Positions 23,701 through 34,618 of a stretch of 64,000 bases of DNA are shown piece after piece. The translations under genes and the position numbers were made by a program. Under the pieces are notes generated by a model, which saw only the letters and a program-made list of their open reading frames with translations, had not been told where the DNA came from and searched no databases. Source of the DNA: Porites lobata (taxonomy: Eukaryota; Cnidaria; Anthozoa; Scleractinia; Poritidae). Each line of letters starts with the position of its first letter. The first letter of the stretch is position 1. The stretch is taken from the NCBI GenBank assembly GCA_942486035.1, contig CALNXK010000585.1:10001-74000 (forward strand), written 5' to 3'.

Positions 23701-26700
23701 TAAGTACACACAATTTGTTTGGAAAATAGAAAATAATCATTAAATAGGATAAAAATAGAAAAGGCTGAATGACTGTAAGTGCAAAAATGAGAAAAGAAAT
23801 ACTGCAAGAAAAAATGAGAAAAAAAGCGAAAGAAGCGAAAAACTACACACAAGCATTAGGAGAACAAAAGTATGCTTACACCAAGAAAAAATGACTTAAG
23901 TTTAGAATTAAACAAAGCAGTACTAGAGGCATTCTGAATTCCAGGACTAAGGGAATTAAATATTTTGGGCCCTTGAAAACAAAGTGAACATTTCCTTACA
24001 TTTGTCCTCCAGTCGGGTAAACGATTAGATTAGATTAGATTAGATTAGATTAGATTAGATTAGATTAGATCAGGGCAAACAATGAGATTAATGATTGAAG
24101 TTCTTGCACGTAAATTACACTTGACACTTGACTGTGAATGTTCTTACTTGAAGGTTTCCTGTACATGGATTTTTATAACACATCTCTTCTGACAGACGTG
24201 CAATACTTAGCTCCTCTCATGGCTTACTTCAGTCCAGATCATCATCCAGATTCTAAAGTCATCACCCTTGACGATGGTATCAAATATTTATGTTGTGATA
24301 AATGTATACTGGTACTTACTTTAGCTTTAATCTTGTACCTGATTGAGTACATACTTTGGTACTTCTATACTCGTATCTCAAGCACTTTTATTGAGTGCTA
24401 GTAAAAAGCATCAGCTACTTTGCTCAGAGAAGTTGAGTTCTTTTTAATAAATAGAAGGTAACTGAGAAATTCTTTCAAACATTACTTATATTAGTTGCAG
24501 TTGGTTGCCAAGATTACTCTATACAAACCAGCTGCTTGGTGGAGAATATTATTAATAGAATGTACCTGAGGTTGGAAAAATGATGTCTCTAACTGTAATT
24601 GGATCCCCAGTGTTAATAATTTCAGCATAAACAAGTTAGCTACATAAGTTATGTTTTTTTAAACATCTGTATGTACTTTTTATTTGCTCAAAATTCCCAA
24701 CAAAATTCCTTCTTTTGTTGTTTTAGGTTTACAGCTGACAGTACAGTGGTCAAAAGTTTATCTTCGTAACAGAACTCATGGTAGTATTAAGCATGAAACA
24801 TTACCTAGTAATTTTTTGATAATAATTATCATACAGTGCTTTCAGTTAGGAATTCAGACATTTCCCATAAGTGATCTGATTAATCTTAGTGTGCATACGG
24901 GTGAGATATTCTCATTATACCATGAGATAAATTTTGATAATTTGATTAAATGACACTAAGAAGCCTCTATATGCCGGGTATTTATTTCAGTGATAATGAT
25001 CACTCTTCAGGGGCGGATCCAGGATTTTTTTTAGGAGGGGGTGCACTCTTCTCCACATAATTTTTTTTTTGCAGAATACCAGTTGTAGAAAACCGCAGGT
25101 CATCTCGGGGGGCACACCCCTGCACCCTGCCCCAAGATCCGCTTCTGCTCTTGATGTAAAGATCTTAGGGTTTAAAACAACAATCAAGAAGTGATTGCAT
25201 AATGCTATTCTTTGGTCAAGGTTCAGTGGCATAGCCAAGGGAGGGACACTTCCAGGGGTTCCAGAACCCCCCTTGGGTTACAGCATGGGCTATAATTTCA
25301 AGAGGAACAAGATTTTAGCTGTTAAAGAAAATGAGAAAAAAATCAATTGAAAAAAGCATCAAATTCTATTTCGAGGGTTACATATGAATACTCTGAGGAT
25401 GATCATACATTGTACGAGGCCCCAGTGTGTATACAAGCCTGCAAAGTGGGATTCAGCACCTTGTTGGTCTCGGTCGTTTGCGTGATCGATGTATGTTGTA
25501 ATGGTTTGACTATGAGAGGGTTTAATACAAACTCGTGTAGAGGCATAAAGTGAGAAGGTAGAATGAAATCAGCATTGATGTTTGCAAATCAGTCTGAGGA
25601 AATTGTCTGAAACTGGCACACTTAACACGAACACCACGCCGAACTGCCTAAAACATACAGTATTCAATTATGAGTTCATCGCAAGATGCAGTGCCTTTTT
25701 CTTACATAAAAGCTACTCAGTATCAGGCTCTGAAAGCGAGACCGAAATGTCTGTTAGACTACCATCACCCCTAATTTTCATGTGGCAGCTTTTCTGTCGG
25801 CAGCACAAGTGGCTCAACGCAGAAAAAAACCTTTCTAGTAGTGCAGTTGAAAGCTTGGCCATGAATTCTTTTCAAGCTGCATATTTCAAGTACGTTACAA
25901 ATTAGATCAGCAGAACTTGAGCGATGGCTCTGCACATTGCGCAGACTTAAAAAGTAGTTGGCAGCAACCATGACTAAAGAGCAAGAGTCTCCTGCTCTTG
26001 CTCTGATGAACATTGGATAATGCAAATTGGCCCAAGTCCACCAATTGACACCTTTGCACGGATCGAAGCATCCATGATGTCTCGTTCTTGCTAATATCCT
26101 TACTGAGTAAATGGCAAATCACAAGACTACAGTGTGTGTTTTAATGTATTCAGTGATTATCAACATATATGTTGTAGTTTATTTTTTATTTCAGGTAATT
26201 TTTATTTTTCTCTTCCTTCAAAAAAGTGTGATGTGTATCCAGATTTTTTGTTCTATTTATTAAATCTGTTTAATTTTTTTTTGTATTTACTAACTCTTGT
26301 CATCATTGTTGTGGGTTCACTGGCTCGTATCAGTGTTGCCATGGAAAACAATTCTTGATATGCAAGTAAAAAGTTTATTGAAAAATTAACTGACAAATGA
26401 AAAACACCTGAAGAAAGTGATGTCTGCAGCCTGTACCCATATAGGGACTCACTCACTCTAGTCCGTGTCATGTTGGGGTGGAAGGGGGGGAGTGTAAAAA
26501 TTGGCAAGTAATTATGTACGTTGTACACTTCCACTGGGGAATAAGACTGAAGAAAAGTCTGTGAAAGTGAATATTTTACTGCACCCTCAAGGTTTTACAG
26601 ATACACCAATGCAACAAGAAAATAATTAACACAAATTCATGCAATCAAGCTTTTTATTTATATCTCAGCAGTGTCTCAACAGCATAGAGCTTGGTCCATA

Positions 26701-29700
26701 AAGGAAATAAATTTTACTACAGAAGCACAAATTTCCTGTAGATAATTATATTTATCGTTTCTTTCTTCTTTTTCTACTCTTTAAAGATGGACACTTCACA
26801 TTTCAGTGCACTTTACATAAGAATGGTACAATATGGTTCGCATACAAAGAGGTAAATTATGACTCATCCTCCATAGCAGTTGTCTTAGTAAATTAGGGAA
26901 AATTACTGTTTCCTTGCATCATTCTGAAGCTTATGGATGTCCAAATTAAACCTGAGTTTTGTTTTTAGCGATTATAGAAAGGGAAAAATAGAAAAGTAAA
27001 CCTTAAAAATAGCTGAATGCCTAGCTCCTATAGACATTAGGACTTTAACTGAACCCCAGTGAGGTGAAAACATGAATTAAGCACCCAATTTAAAAGATTA
27101 TTCTTAATCTGCTAATAATGAGATGAAAATATTCAATTTATTTTCAAAATTTCTCACATCGTTTGAAATATTGACCTGTGGGAGTGTGTTAATGACTCAT
27201 AATGCACAAATTTCATGCATACTTACATGTAACATAAGACTATAATTTTATCTTTTCTTTCACATATGGACCTTCCTACTATAAAAGACTATTTGAAGTT
27301 TCTCAGATTTTTTAATGCCGTTATTTGGCCATAAGGCATATGCATTCTTTTGACATTTGCTGTAGCTGTTGTTGTCATTCTCTAGAAACTGAATACAAGC
27401 CAATTCTGCTTAACTGTTAAAGTTAACTACAGTCAACTCCCTGTTACTCAAACCCTCTATAACTTGAACCTCCCACTAACTCGAAGCAATTTTCATTTCC
27501 ATTCAGATAGTTTTCTGTATAATTTTACCCTCAATACTATTTCCCTTGAAGGTTCCAATTATCGGGAGCTGACTGTATGTTTTATGACTGTAATGACTGA
27601 TTCACATTATTGTGGGTCCATAATTGTCATGGTACATTTACTTATCGCGCATATTAAGTATTTCTATTCATAATATCACGGTGGTTAGCTCGAAAGCTAG
27701 GTTCCTCTGACCACCATACACTTCTATCAAAGCCGTTAATGTTTTCTTTTTTTTTCCCTCTTATTTGTTACTTTATTCCTTGTCGTTACTATTATACAGT
27801 GTAAATGTTGTAGACAAGTAACTAAACCGAAGTGAATTAAAAACCATTGCAGTTTGACTATTATTAAATCAGCAAATAAACACACCTATATAACTGGAAA
27901 CAGATTGTGAAAGTCAAATAGTTACGTCAACAAATAATTGAGGAGTGGTGAAAATTGATCAATGTTTTGTTATAGCTAATGTATCGGTCAAATCGAAGCT
28001 TCAACATCCCCCAGGTAGGGGGGAATTTGAACAATAATTTTCCAAAAAGTCAAATGCCCGGGGGTTTGCCCGGGGGGGATGTTGAAGCTTCGATTTGACC
28101 GATACATAACCATGGTGACTATGTTGCAGATCCCAGTTGATGTGTCAACCATTCCTGATGTACGATACCACCCTGTGAGAGTAGGCATATCTGATGCATT
28201 TGTAAGATATTACCGACATTTAGGGAGGCCTGGAGTCATCTACCGAGTCTTTCATATATACAGTCAAGTGAATATTACCAAGAACAGTGTTGTCAGTGGA
28301 TCAGCAGTGGTGTTCCACCCTCAAACAAGTTTGTTCTTTTTAAAAGTTTTATTACTGTAATCTAATAATTTTTAGCTGTTAATAACCGAGCGTGAGGTCT
28401 TTTTGGGAGAATCTTGACGGAGGTTACCAGTACAGACCGAACACAGTGAGGTCTGTACCAGCGACCGAGGTGAAGATTCTTCCATACAGACCGACCTAGC
28501 TTGGTTAAGAAGATGTTTATTATATGGCCAAACAAGAAAGCAAAGGAACAAAAACATGAATAATTTTATTTGCTTCCCTGCGCGGGCTCAAGCATTTAGC
28601 TGGCTTTCTTCTGTCACTGGTCTCCAGTTCAAGCGGAACAAAAATAACTGTTCAAAGTCCAGCTTTGTACAAAATTTGTACAAACAAGACAATCTTTTCA
28701 CATTCTTTGTTCGTAACTTTTTGAGGAGAATTGTTACAACAAGATCAGTTTAGATGCCGGTCTGGATGGGAAAAACTAGACCGCGGTCAAGATCGATTTT
28801 AGCCAATCAAATTCTTGAGTTTGTTTGTTTCCAGTCCTTTTGAGACGTGCCCATATAATAAGTGATACAGTGCAGTCCTAATTTGTTTATGCAAGAAGTA
28901 AAATATAATTTGTAAGCCATTTCCTGACCAATATAAAGATTATATCTAAAGCTTTCTTTGCAACCCAGTCTTGTGAGCTTTAATTTTGAGAACAAAATTT
29001 GGTTTTCAGACTGTGTGAGTAACCTGCAGCTTAAACTTGGGTTCCATGCTGTGTGGGTAAACTGTGACGTAATTGTTTTCATTATACTGTATTTTCGTTT
29101 CAGGCTGTGTTAATGCCACCTCATGTACAGAGTGTATGAAGCGGAAGCAAACAACAGAATTTGACTGTCAGTGGTGCCCGCAGACTAAAAGGTAGAAATT
29201 GTCTTTGGAAAGCTAAAATTTTTAATTCAGAGCCGACTAAAAAGATGTTTCACCTGAAGAGAATACAGTCCCAGAGATTGACAGTGCAGACCATTTTTGT
29301 TTTTATCGTGCATGGATGTGTCACATCTCAAACCTATGGAAGAGTAAAGAAATGGATAGCAAGTATTCACTAGCAGCAGCAGGCATGTGCTGCAAGAGCA
29401 TGACTGTCACGTGAACTTGGGTCATGGCCATGTATCCCTTGGAAAACTCCTTTTTGGCGGGAAACTGGCCCGGTTCATAGGCTGTATTTCACATGAGCCG
29501 AATCAATTCAGACGCCGATCAACAACGATCTTTATTTTCAACGAACAACGGGGAAAAAGTGCATTTTCGTAAACTACATTAGAAGAATTTATGTTTGGCT
29601 CATGTGAATTTCGGCGAATGAATCAACGCCGGCGGTCCACAGCTCTTTTAGTTGAATCCTATTTGGCTGATCATATGATGCACGTCGTCTGAACCAGGAC

Positions 29701-31731
29701 TAAAATCACGTGGTCCATAGTACCATTCACTATTTCCTTTTGATATAACAAACATGAGCTAAGACTTCTAAACAGTCTGTCAGTCAAACTAATTTCTATT
29801 GGTGGTTTAAGTTGACATTGTTAATTACAATGGTCACTGTTAGGCTTTAATAACCCTAAGTCCAGTGTAGATGCAGGCCACGTTCTTACAATAATCTTGC
29901 AATATTTTGAAGGTGCTCTGATAAAACAGATCGTAATCGTGCAGAATGGGACTTCAATAGGTGCAGTCAAAATGCCGTCAAGCAGGTATAAATACTAGTT
30001 AAACCTTGTTACACTGCCACCAAAATGCCGACAAACAGATTGAGATATTACGACTGTTACGAGTTAAACCATGTTAAACTGCGACCTAAATGCTGTCAAA
30101 CAGTTTTTCCTGCTACCGTCATTTAGCTCCGTTTTCCTTGTGACAAGTTTTATACCTTCCTCTAGAAGCTTAGCCTGTAATAGGCGGACATCTACACAGC
30201 CTCCCTTGTATATTTTTGTATTTTGTTTGTCCATTCTGTTTTGTGCGTTTGTATGTCGTCTTAATAGAGGTGTTTTCTTTAAATTACATGTACACGTTGG
30301 TTTTTGGTTTATCGGAGGGACTTGTACAAAGACGTTTGCCCTTAAATACAGAGTGAGCCGGCACTGAAGACAGGTTTCACTATACGTAGCGGGCTTGAAG
30401 GCCACATGGCAAACAGCCTGTACATACTTACGGGACTCGAAAAACTTCCGACCGTTAGTCCGGGAAGAGTAGATTTTCGTGCTGGGCGGGTAACTTTTAA
30501 AGCTCCTCACCTTCCCAGTGGGCAAAAATCCAGGCAGGCTAGTAGTCTACTATGTTGGAAATTAAGCCCCGTTGGTGGATAGGTAAGGATAGTTTAGGGA
30601 TAGGTAAATCATTGATATGCATAAGTACCTAGTCTATGACGTCACCTCGGAAAGAAGTGCCTTCCTCCATACTAATTAAGTTCCTAGTCACTGCCTTCCC
30701 GCATACTAATTTGGATTTTCTGCATACTGATTAAGTGCCTTCCTCCATATATGATGAAGTGGATAGGTTTACTAATGAGCGTCACTCTACTACAATAGGA
30801 ACAATAGGCTTGCCTAGACTTGCCCGGTAAGTAACTTGATTAAAAGGAAAATAGGAGCGATCACCTAGCAACGCTAGAAACTGCTTCCTATATCTTATTT
30901 AGCTCTAAAACTCGGATATATCAACAAAACATACACAAAGGGGAGCTGAAAACGCTTTATTTGAAGTTTGTCTGACAATACGGGGCTTAATTTCCAACAT
31001 AGTAGACTACTCAGGTTATCCTTCCCCAACTAAATCATTCGCTAAAACAATCAAGACTAACAGGCCCCGGGCAACTTAGCAAAATGCCGCCGGGAGGGCT
31101 GGCTGCTTAAAGGACGTGCTGAAAGTCAAGTTTTTTTTTCCTTTCCTCGAGTATAATTACTGTTGTGTTCATTTGTTTTTTGATATCAGCCGTCAGATGA
31201 GAGATGCGTGGCAGGTACGGAACAGGAAAAGCAACAGCAAAAATCCATGGGAGGTCTAGGATCCAAAAAATCCAATGGAGGTCTAGGAGCTGGGGCCATT
31301 GTTGGCATCTGTATTGTACTATTGTTGATCATTGGTATGGCAGCATGGTGTGTGTATGCTTACCGCAATCCAACCACGAAATCAGGACTCTTCCTTATTG
31401 ATGTAAGTGCCTCACGGCTGTTTGGTATCTGGTACGTAGTCAATTTTGACCTGAACCACAGCTCTGGATTGAGTCAGTTTTGTTTGTTCTCTTATTTTAT
31501 CTTAGTGTGTATTCATTTGTTGTAATCATAATCTTTCGTCTACTCTCTAAGATATACATGCAGGTATAATTATATCTTGTGTTACATATTGCTCGTGATA
31601 GTTACCAACAATAGCAACTGAACAATAATGTGTTATTTCAGGCTACTCGGCGTCCAAGGGAGCTGTTCCACCGCAGTGCTGATGGAGCCAGTAAAGCAGC
31701 TCCTTCTGATGTTAAGCCGCAGGTGCTGTGA
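20721..31731 (+). CDS. Plexin domain-containing (PLXDC/TEM7-like) type I membrane protein
   Basis: Twelve exons chain in perfect phase: 20721-20790, 21949-22103, 23091-23213, 23426-23495, 24154-24276, 24727-24780, 26787-26851, 28130-28328, 29104-29191, 29913-29985, 31190-31402 and 31642-31731, giving 440 aa. Residues 1-23 are a signal peptide (MMKCLVVFLYFGAF). The ectodomain follows the PLXDC order: HKYYVS, FPYYGHYLDSVVLTTGG, a FLYMDF/APLMAYFSP core, LTVQWSKV and FTFQCTLHKNG. Next come VGISDAF, then a PSI domain (TSCTECMKRKQTTEFDCQWCP) and CSDKTDRNRAEW. A transmembrane helix (residues about 374-398, GAGAIVGICIVLLLIIGM) and a 42-residue cytoplasmic tail end the protein. There are at least six Asn-X-Ser/Thr sites. 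Mammalian PLXDC1/2 are cell-surface receptors reported to bind PEDF; the ligand here is unknown. It is slightly shorter than the vertebrate proteins (about 500 aa). A paralogue follows at 34619. Confidence 0.93.
22538..22986. mobile_element. MITE with CCCGGGGGGG ends and 8-bp target duplication
   Basis: Inverted ends (CCCGGGGGGGTACTCCC and CCCCCCCGGG) are flanked by the exact 8-bp direct repeat ATCAGCAA at 22530-22537 and 22987-22994. The interior repeats a TTCTAGAACGGGGTAT phrase at least five times. An 8-bp duplication is what hAT-type transposases make. It lies in intron 2 of the PLXDC-like gene. Confidence 0.8.
23580..24022 (-). mobile_element. LINE 3' fragment (L2/CR1-like)
   Basis: Near 23990-23890 the minus strand reads FQGPKIFNSLSPGIQNASS followed by LFNSKLKSFFLG and a stop. 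This is the conserved C-terminal end of L2/CR1 LINE ORF2. The rest of the element is absent. It lies in intron 4 of the PLXDC-like gene, next to a (GATTA)n array. Confidence 0.6.
24023..24070. repeat. (GATTA)n pentanucleotide array
   Basis: About nine tandem copies of GATTA with a final variant unit. Confidence 0.9.
27980..28106. mobile_element. Foldback MITE with TAA target duplication
   Basis: A 33-bp perfect inverted repeat starting TGTATCGGTCAAATCGAAGC ends with its reverse complement at 28106. TAA flanks both sides (27977-27979 and 28107-28109), as expected for a PIF/Harbinger-type insertion. It ends 23 bp before the splice acceptor of exon 8 of the PLXDC-like gene. Confidence 0.8.
28430..28458. 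repeat. Short inverted repeat in intron 8
   Basis: GTACAGACC and GGTCTGTAC flank a short loop, giving a potential hairpin. The surrounding sequence may be part of a longer dispersed repeat, but I could not define its ends. Confidence 0.4.
30541..31011. mobile_element. MITE with AGTAGTCTACTATGTTGG ends
   Basis: Terminal inverted repeats of about 32 bp begin AGTAGTCTACTATGTTGGAA and are repeated in reverse complement at 30981-31011. The flanks CAGGCT and CAGGTT may be an imperfect target duplication. The interior is non-coding with short repeated phrases. It lies in intron 10 of the PLXDC-like gene. Confidence 0.75.
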
Positions 31732-32756
31732 GGGAGGGAGCGGGGACGGACATACCTTCAGCCAAAAATAACTTTGATAATACAACGATTAGCAACCTAA
31801 TAACGTAGCTTTCGGAAAGTGTTTTTTGTTGTTGTTGTAGGTCTGTGCTCTTTATTCTTCCCCTGAGCCTCGGTCTTTATTTGTTTCATTTAGTTCCGCT
31901 TTGTTTCTCAGGCCAGATAAATTATTGTAATCCTAGTTGCTAAGCATGAATTCAAATGTTGTGTTGCGAGGGGTTCTCCTTTTCATGACATAAAACCTGG
32001 CAAACTATCGCAGCTCTCCGTCGCAAAAATAGGTCACTGAAGAAGAAAATGAAGTTACCGTACTCCAAGCCGCAATGTATTACTTAGTTACCATTTACAA
32101 TTTCGACTGCTACTGCAGCTTATAGAGTGTTTTCACATGACGTCATGGCGGCCATATTGGCGTCCCAAAAGAATGAAACGGCGGCCACATTGGTGTCCCA
32201 AACCAATACTCTTTTCGTATGCAAACGCTTTCTTTTCCAATAAACTTGCATAGATGCTGGCCACGTGAGTGAAAACTCTCTATAGCAATATTAACAAACT
32301 AAGGTAAAGAATGTTTGTCTTTTGTCTTGTGGGTGGCGGATGTGGCTTCATTTTCCTGAGCTGCTAGTATTTGCTTTCCTTTTACTACTGTAGTAGTTGT
32401 ATCAGCCGAGGTTAAGTGTTAGAATGGATTTCAATTCACTATGAAGATCAGTAACATTATTTTAAAGTGCCAAAAGGTATGACGACATTAACAAAGTTCA
32501 GCTTTATCACATGTGTTTTGCTGGATGATGACAGCAACAGCCAGTCCTATAGACCTAGTCTATTTACGTTTAAAAACCTTAACGTTAAAGAAGCGAAAGT
32601 AAGCCTCTGCTAAGTTGTTAAATAATTTTGTAAATATTTAAAAGCTACGGCAAAGTCGTGTTAACTTCTATTTAACGCGGAAATTTGATGTCCAAAGCAA
32701 AGGACTGTGTGTTCTTTAGAAAGTAATTGTTACAAGTATGATAATGATATTGATGA

Positions 32757-32765
32757 TGGCGATGG

Positions 32766-32823
<58 letters not shown>
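32757..32823. repeat. (GAT)n microsatellite
   Basis: About twenty tandem GAT units with a GGC/GGT interruption at the start. Confidence 0.95.
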
Positions 32824-33264
32824 AAAGCACCACAAGAAACTAGCGCTCCATAGCACTTCAATTGAATCAAACTAAATGTATATAAGTTTTGCAACGTTTT
32901 TTACCCACATAAAATTAGTCACTGATTTTAACTACAGAAATAATATAGAACGTTATGACGTTTTGACGTTAAATAAATCCTGCTTCTCTATGCATTTGTT
33001 GTTGTTTTGATGCCAGGAAAGTCATTCATGATCCAAACCAGAAGTCAATTCAGTCATGATGCTTAGGAGGCTATACATGAGTTAGCTCAAGTGGGTCTTC
33101 CTAAAGCTCAGTAGTCAAAACGCCTGAACAAGTCATCAGAACTGATATTCCTATGTTACTCATGAAAATGATCCCCTTAATACCTTACAATTCAACTCTT
33201 TGACTACGTGACTAGCAGATGGGTATGGGTATATCTAAACTAGGGTTCTGCTGCAATTCTCATC

Positions 33265-33945
33265 AACGCTTATATTGGTTTTAAGCTTGACTACTGTAAC
33301 TCCCTTCTGTATGGTATTCCCAAATTACAGCCTTTACGGAACACGGCAGCTCGCAACAAGGAAATATGATTCTATTACCCCAATAATGTTCAAGCTATAC
33401 TGGTTACCTGTACAATCCCGTATTATTCTTAAAGCTAATTGTTATTAGTCTTAAATCACTCAACGGCAAAGCACCTTATATTTCCAGTCTTCTCAGTCAA
33501 CGAAGGTTCTCTCGGTCATTACGTTCCAGTGGCCAAGAACTGCTCACTGTGCCACTGGCTAATTGAACTTAAGACTTACGCAGACCGGGCATTCAGCACT
33601 GCGGCGCCAAGGCTATGGAATAACTTGCCTATCTCCATCAATAGCTACTTGTTAAAAACATTTGAAAAATTGTCTTTTTAAAGAAGCCTACGACTTTTAC
33701 CTATTATTTCTAGTACACGTATTTACATTTTACTTATCTGTAAATTTATCTTAGTATTTTTTTGATTATAGATTTTTAACTTTTATTTCTTCTACATATA
33801 TTTCTAAGCTTTGTAATTAATTTACCTCGCTATGTTTTTGGCTTTTAGTTTTTACGTTGGCATAATCATTGTAAAGCGCTATGAAGGAGTAGCTGAAAAG
33901 CACGATATAAATTATTTATTATTGTTGTTGTTGTCTGGCGGGATT
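33265..33945 (+). mobile_element. LINE 3' fragment (L2/CR1-like)
   Basis: The plus strand encodes broken pieces of the conserved LINE ORF2 C-terminus: LDYCNSLLYGIPKLQ, NTAAR, YWLPVQSRIILK, LNGKAPYISSLLS and AFSTAAPRLWNNLP. A 3' tail follows with GTAAAGCGCTATGAAGGAG and an AT-rich end. The frame is interrupted and the RT core is missing. Confidence 0.8.
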
Positions 33946-33954
33946 GGAGCCTCC

Positions 33955-34190
33955 TTTAGTGCATGCGTAATGGCATCCGGCATAGCTCGGTTGGTAAGGC
34001 TAGAATTTTTATCATCGAAGTCAACTCTCTTTACCAGAAGTTGCCTCAGTGCTTACTGAGCTTTAGGTCCGGCACCCGACCGATGGGTGTGCTGCTTTCA
34101 GGATGCCGCACGGAACTGACCAGGATGGATGTAACATGGTGGCGACTAGGGATGTGACTGTTATAAAAAAAAATAAATAAAAGCAAAGAC
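33955..34190 (+). mobile_element. tRNA-related SINE
   Basis: An A-box-like CATAGCTCGGTTGGTAAGGC begins the unit, which runs for about 220 bp and ends in an A-rich (AAAT)n tail. No intact tRNA fold is present. It lies directly 3' of the LINE fragment; whether it uses that LINE for mobility is not shown. Confidence 0.55.
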
Positions 34191-34618
34191 GTCTGTTTTG
34201 CTTGTTTTAAAAGTTTTAAAAGCCTCCAGTCCACACACATTTATAGCCTCATCGACACTTGAATAAGAATGGTCAGAGGATGTGGAAGGGGGGGGGGTTA
34301 AGTAGTTTGTCACGAACAAGTGCAAACTTGCTACACAATTATGAAACTGTTGGAAGAATGTATAAACGCCTCGGCTTTTTTCTTCAATTATTTTTGACGA
34401 CTTAGCTCTTTCATGGCAACTAATTACAAGTTATGTTTACAATGAAGATCCAGTCAAGCATTAAACCTTATGTGAATGACTATGCAAATATCTAAAGGAA
34501 ACAATCAAGGCATATCCAAAATTCGTGACTTTATAGAATCGGCTGAATCTCTTGGCCATGATCGATCTCAAGGTTTAAACATCTATTTGCATTATATTTT
34601 GTCCAACCTTTCCCCTAT

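Larger units (their letters stand above)
31732..34618. other. Spacer between the two PLXDC-like genes
   Basis: About 2.9 kb separate the stop codon of the first gene from the start codon of its paralogue. Candidate AATAAA poly(A) signals for the first gene occur at 32239 and 32972. The rest holds a (GAT)n array, a LINE 3' fragment and a tRNA-like SINE. Confidence 0.5.

Noticed and set aside
24003..24070. CRISPR-like direct repeats
   Set aside because: A simple (GATTA)n array with no spacers; the organism is eukaryotic.
25010..25290. Possible MITE with GGGGCGGATCC and AGATCCGCTTC ends
   Set aside because: Ends pair only loosely and no target duplication is visible; borders could not be defined.
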